From Acidobacteriota bacterium (GTDB lineage: Bacteria > Acidobacteriota > Terriglobia > Terriglobales > Acidobacteriaceae): a DNA stretch of 8,702 nt. Below, in pieces: positions 6,511-8,702 of this stretch. The stretch lies in the NCBI GenBank assembly GCA_021841795.1, contig JAKCDN010000115.1, positions 1 through 8,702 of the forward strand, in the 5' to 3' direction. The notes under the pieces are model-generated. The model was given only the letters and a program-made list of their open reading frames with translations. It was not told where the DNA came from and did not search any database. Numbering within the stretch: the stretch's first letter is position 1; each line of letters starts with the position of its first letter. The translations under genes and the position numbers were made by a program.

Positions 6511-6526
6511 AGTGACCCCATTCACC
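6511..6526. promoter_or_regulatory. Second, weaker Crp/Fnr-type operator
   Basis: AGTGA-CCCCAT-TCACC has the same 5-6-5 layout as the perfect site next to it and keeps eight of the ten consensus half-site bases (TGTGA/TCACA). Its centre (6518.5) is 22 bp from that of the perfect site (6540.5). If a dimer here acts at -41.5, transcription of the stress protein gene would begin near 6477, leaving a leader of about 40 bases. The corresponding -10 (CACACT on the minus strand) is poor. Confidence 0.5.
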
Positions 6527-6530
6527 TCCG

Positions 6531-6550
6531 GATGTGATTTAAATCACATC
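6531..6550. promoter_or_regulatory. Perfect Crp/Fnr-type palindromic operator
   Basis: These 20 bases form a perfect palindrome whose core, TGTGATTTAAATCACA (6533-6548), has the exact Crp consensus half-sites TGTGA and TCACA with a six-base spacer. The arms also contain TGATTTAAATCA, so an Fnr-type protein (TTGAT-N4-ATCAA) could read part of it. It lies 94 bp upstream of the stress protein start (6437) and 214 bp from the GH3 start (6764). The Crp/Fnr protein encoded at 3916-4629 is the obvious candidate ligand. Confidence 0.8.
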
Positions 6551-6763
6551 GCACAAGGTATTGATTCTGCAAGGGAACGGGAGGGCACGATGCGGGCGGC
6601 CGGGACGGCAGGCCGGAATGGACGGGATGGAGCCCGGGGCCGGCGCCGCAGCGGGGGAAGAGCCGCCTTGCCGGCGTCCCGGCCCATTCGGCGGGACGAG
6701 CGACGATTTTGGCCCGGTTCAGGCTGTACATTGAGCGGTCCAATGCGCTACCGTGGGCGCGAT

Positions 6764-8702
6764 ATGAAAATTTTCAGTTTGCGGCACTTCTCTTCCCTTC
6801 TTGCCTTAACAATTGCAGCGACGGCGGTACAAATTGAGGCTCAAGGGCCTGTACCCGATTCGTCCGCGATTGAAGCGCAGGCGCATGACCTGCTTTCCAA
6901 GCTCACATTGGAGCAGAAGGTTGACCTGCTTGGGGGCACCGATCACATGTACACGCGGCCGATTTCATCGATCAATCTGCCGAGCTTCAAGATGTCGGAT
7001 GCCTCAGTGGGGGTGCGCACGTGGGGCCCGACCACGGCGTACGCATCCGGAGCGTCGCTGGCTGCGAGCTGGGATCGGGAGCTTGCGCGCAAGGTGGGCG
7101 AGGCTCTGGGCCGCGATGCCCGCGCCCGGGGCGTCAACTTCCTTCTCGGTCCGGGTGTGAACATTGCGCGCTCGCCGGTTGCCGGGCGGGATTTCGAGTA
7201 CCTCTCCGAGGATCCGTACCTTAACTCGGAGCTTGTGGTGCCCTATATTGAGGGCGTGCAAGCGGAGGGGGTGGTCGCGACGGTCAAGCACTATGCGCTC
7301 AACAATCAGGAGTTCAACCGTCACAACGCGAGCTCCGACGTGGACGAGCGCACCATGCGGGAGATTTATCTGCCGAGTTTCGAAGCCGCGGTTACCAAAG
7401 CCCACGTAGACGCGGTGATGAACTCCTACAACCTGGTGAACGGGACGCATGCCACGCAGAACGACTTTCTGAATCTGAAAGTGCTCAAGGGAGAGTGGGG
7501 TTTCCAGGGCATTCTCATGTCGGACTGGGATGCGACCTATGATGGCATTGCGGCGTGCAACAACGGGCTCGATCTGGAGATGCCGAGCCCCAAGTTTATG
7601 AACGCGCAGAACCTGCTTCCCGCGGTTCAGGCGGGCCAGGTGAAGGAGTCTACGATAGACGACCACGTGCTGCGGCTGCTGCGCACGGAGCTGCGCTATG
7701 GCTTCACGACGCGTCCGCAGTTTGATGCCGCCGACTCCACCTATTCCGTGGCCGACCGGCCGCTCGCGCTTGAGGAGGCGCTTGAGAGCATCACGCTTCT
7801 GAAAAACGAGGGCAAGATTCTTCCGCTCGATCCTGCAAAGATCACGAAGATCGCAGTCATCGGTCCTGACGCCTACCCCGCGATTCCGGGCGGTGGAGGA
7901 TCGTCGGAGGCGCATGCTTTTGCGCCGGTCAGCATCCTCACGGGCATCGCGAACCTGCTTGGCCCGGATGCGCACGTATTCTACAGCCCCACAATGCCGG
8001 TCACCGACGCGGAGAAGAAGGCGGTTGCCGAGGCGGACATCGTGATTGTTGCGGTGGGCTTCAACGCCAAGGCTGAAGGCGAGGGTCACGACCGCACCTT
8101 CACGCTGCCTGCCGGTGAGGATGCGCTGGTGGAGCAGGTGGCGGCAGCCAACCCGCGCACGGTGGTGCTGCTTACCGGCGGAGGCGGCATGGACGTGAGC
8201 CGCTGGCTGGACAAGGTTCCCGCGCTGGTGCACCTCTATTACCCGGGCCAGGAAGGCGGCACGGCGGTTGCGCAGATTCTGTTCGGCAAGCATGACCCGG
8301 AGGGCAAACTGCCGGTCAGCTTCGATCGCAGCTGGGAGACGAACCCGTCGGCGAAGTGGTACTACGGGGATCCCAAAGACAACACCATGCTGCACACCCC
8401 GGGGACCAACGGCAGGCCGGTTGACTACACCATCGAGCACATCCATTACGGCGACAAGCTGATGGTGGGCTATCGTTACTGGACGACGACCGGTCAGCAC
8501 CCGCTGTATCCGTTCGGCTACGGCCTGAGCTACACCACATTCGAGTTCTCGAATCTGGAGGCTCCGCCGACGGTAGAGATGGGCAGCATCGATCCCAACG
8601 GCGTTGCGGTCAGCTTTGATGTGAAGAACACCGGCGCAGTGGCCGGCGCCGAGGTTGCCCAGCTTTACGTTTCCGATCCATCGGCCAAGGCGGATCGGCC
8701 GG
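6764..8702 (+). CDS. Glycoside hydrolase family 3 (beta-glucosidase type), secreted, 3' end missing
   Basis: The frame is open from ATG 6764 to the window edge (646 codons; complete relatives usually have about 750-850). Residues 1-27 form a Sec signal peptide (SLLALTIAATAV core, likely cleaved after IEA). GH3 enzymes release glucose or xylose from the non-reducing ends of beta-linked glycans, here outside the cytoplasm. The TIM-barrel domain holds GRDFEYLSEDPYL (141-153), KHYALNNQE (175-183) and MSDWDA (252-257), with nucleophile D254. The second domain (about 340-590) holds ITLLKNEGKILPL and EGEGHDR, where E440 is the likely acid/base, and ends at YPFGYGLSYTTF (582-593). A fibronectin III-like domain (NTGAVAGAEVAQLYV) begins near 597 and is cut. 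No PA14 insert is seen. An in-frame ATG at 6743 would add seven residues; neither start has a strong ribosome-binding site. Exact sugar specificity is unknown. Confidence 0.92.
   Translation, partial: MKIFSLRHFSSLLALTIAATAVQIEAQGPVPDSSAIEAQAHDLLSKLTLEQKVDLLGGTDHMYTRPISSINLPSFKMSDASVGVRTWGPTTAYASGASLAASWDRELARKVGEALGRDARARGVNFLLGPGVNIARSPVAGRDFEYLSEDPYLNSELVVPYIEGVQAEGVVATVKHYALNNQEFNRHNASSDVDERTMREIYLPSFEAAVTKAHVDAVMNSYNLVNGTHATQNDFLNLKVLKGEWGFQGILMSDWDATYDGIAACNNGLDLEMPSPKFMNAQNLLPAVQAGQVKESTIDDHVLRLLRTELRYGFTTRPQFDAADSTYSVADRPLALEEALESITLLKNEGKILPLDPAKITKIAVIGPDAYPAIPGGGGSSEAHAFAPVSILTGIANLLGPDAHVFYSPTMPVTDAEKKAVAEADIVIVAVGFNAKAEGEGHDRTFTLPAGEDALVEQVAAANPRTVVLLTGGGGMDVSRWLDKVPALVHLYYPGQEGGTAVAQILFGKHDPEGKLPVSFDRSWETNPSAKWYYGDPKDNTMLHTPGTNGRPVDYTIEHIHYGDKLMVGYRYWTTTGQHPLYPFGYGLSYTTFEFSNLEAPPTVEMGSIDPNGVAVSFDVKNTGAVAGAEVAQLYVSDPSAKADRP

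Larger units (their letters stand above)
6438..6763. promoter_or_regulatory. Divergent promoter region between the stress protein and GH3 genes
   Basis: This 326-bp region separates two divergently read genes. The left half (6486-6565) is relatively AT-rich around two Crp-type sites and presumably holds the stress protein promoter. The right half (about 6575-6720) is very GC-rich, with no gene or promoter that I can support. The GH3 promoter may lie near 6715-6735, where tacatt (6727-6732) could be a -10, but no matching -35 is visible. Confidence 0.5.

Noticed and set aside
6522..6743. 73-codon minus-strand frame in the divergent region
   Set aside because: It has no ribosome-binding site, a Pro/Arg-rich composition and overlap with the perfect operator; it looks like chance in GC-rich DNA.
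6729..6745. CATTG-N7-CAATG inverted repeat near the GH3 start
   Set aside because: Five-base arms are too short to support a call; there is no related copy elsewhere in the window.
7004..8500. 498-codon open frame on the minus strand opposite the GH3 gene
   Set aside because: The plus-strand frame encodes an unmistakable GH3 enzyme throughout. The antisense frame is Arg-rich and low in complexity, as expected of a high-GC shadow.

Overview
The window is 8.7 kb of GC-rich bacterial chromosome. It holds six complete protein genes, one gene cut at each edge, and no RNA genes, insertion sequences or CRISPR arrays. Gene content and protein style (a soil-type GH3 glycosidase, a YkuE-like phosphoesterase, a Crp/Fnr regulator with a C-x2-C-x8-C cluster) suggest Acidobacteriota. 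That is inference; no marker gene is present.

Layout. Bases 1-2137 read rightwards: the 3' part of an Amidohydro_2 (TIM-barrel) hydrolase, a 5'(3')-deoxyribonucleotidase-like HAD phosphatase (GTG start at 630), and a Tat-type exported metallophosphoesterase. They meet a leftward block at a convergent intergenic region (2138-2285) that carries a strong stem-loop within a 16-bp tandem repeat. The leftward block, in transcription order, is a two-domain universal stress protein (6437-5544), a cyclic-nucleotide-binding-fold protein without a DNA-binding domain (5376-4744), a full Crp/Fnr regulator with four possible Fe-S cysteines (4629-3916), and the TldE/PmbA protease subunit (3683-2286). From 6764 a secreted family 3 glycoside hydrolase reads rightwards and runs off the window.

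The most interesting signal is regulatory. The divergent region between the stress protein and the GH3 gene contains a perfect Crp-type palindrome (TGTGA-N6-TCACA, 6533-6548). A second, weaker copy (6511-6526) has its centre exactly 22 bp away, about two helical turns. The recognition helix of the Crp/Fnr protein encoded 2 kb away has the R-E-x-x-x-R pattern that reads TGTGA in Crp, while its cysteines resemble those of Fnr. The stress protein, the HTH-less sensor and the regulator may therefore form a small local redox or stress circuit. The parts are visible in the sequence; the circuit is inference.
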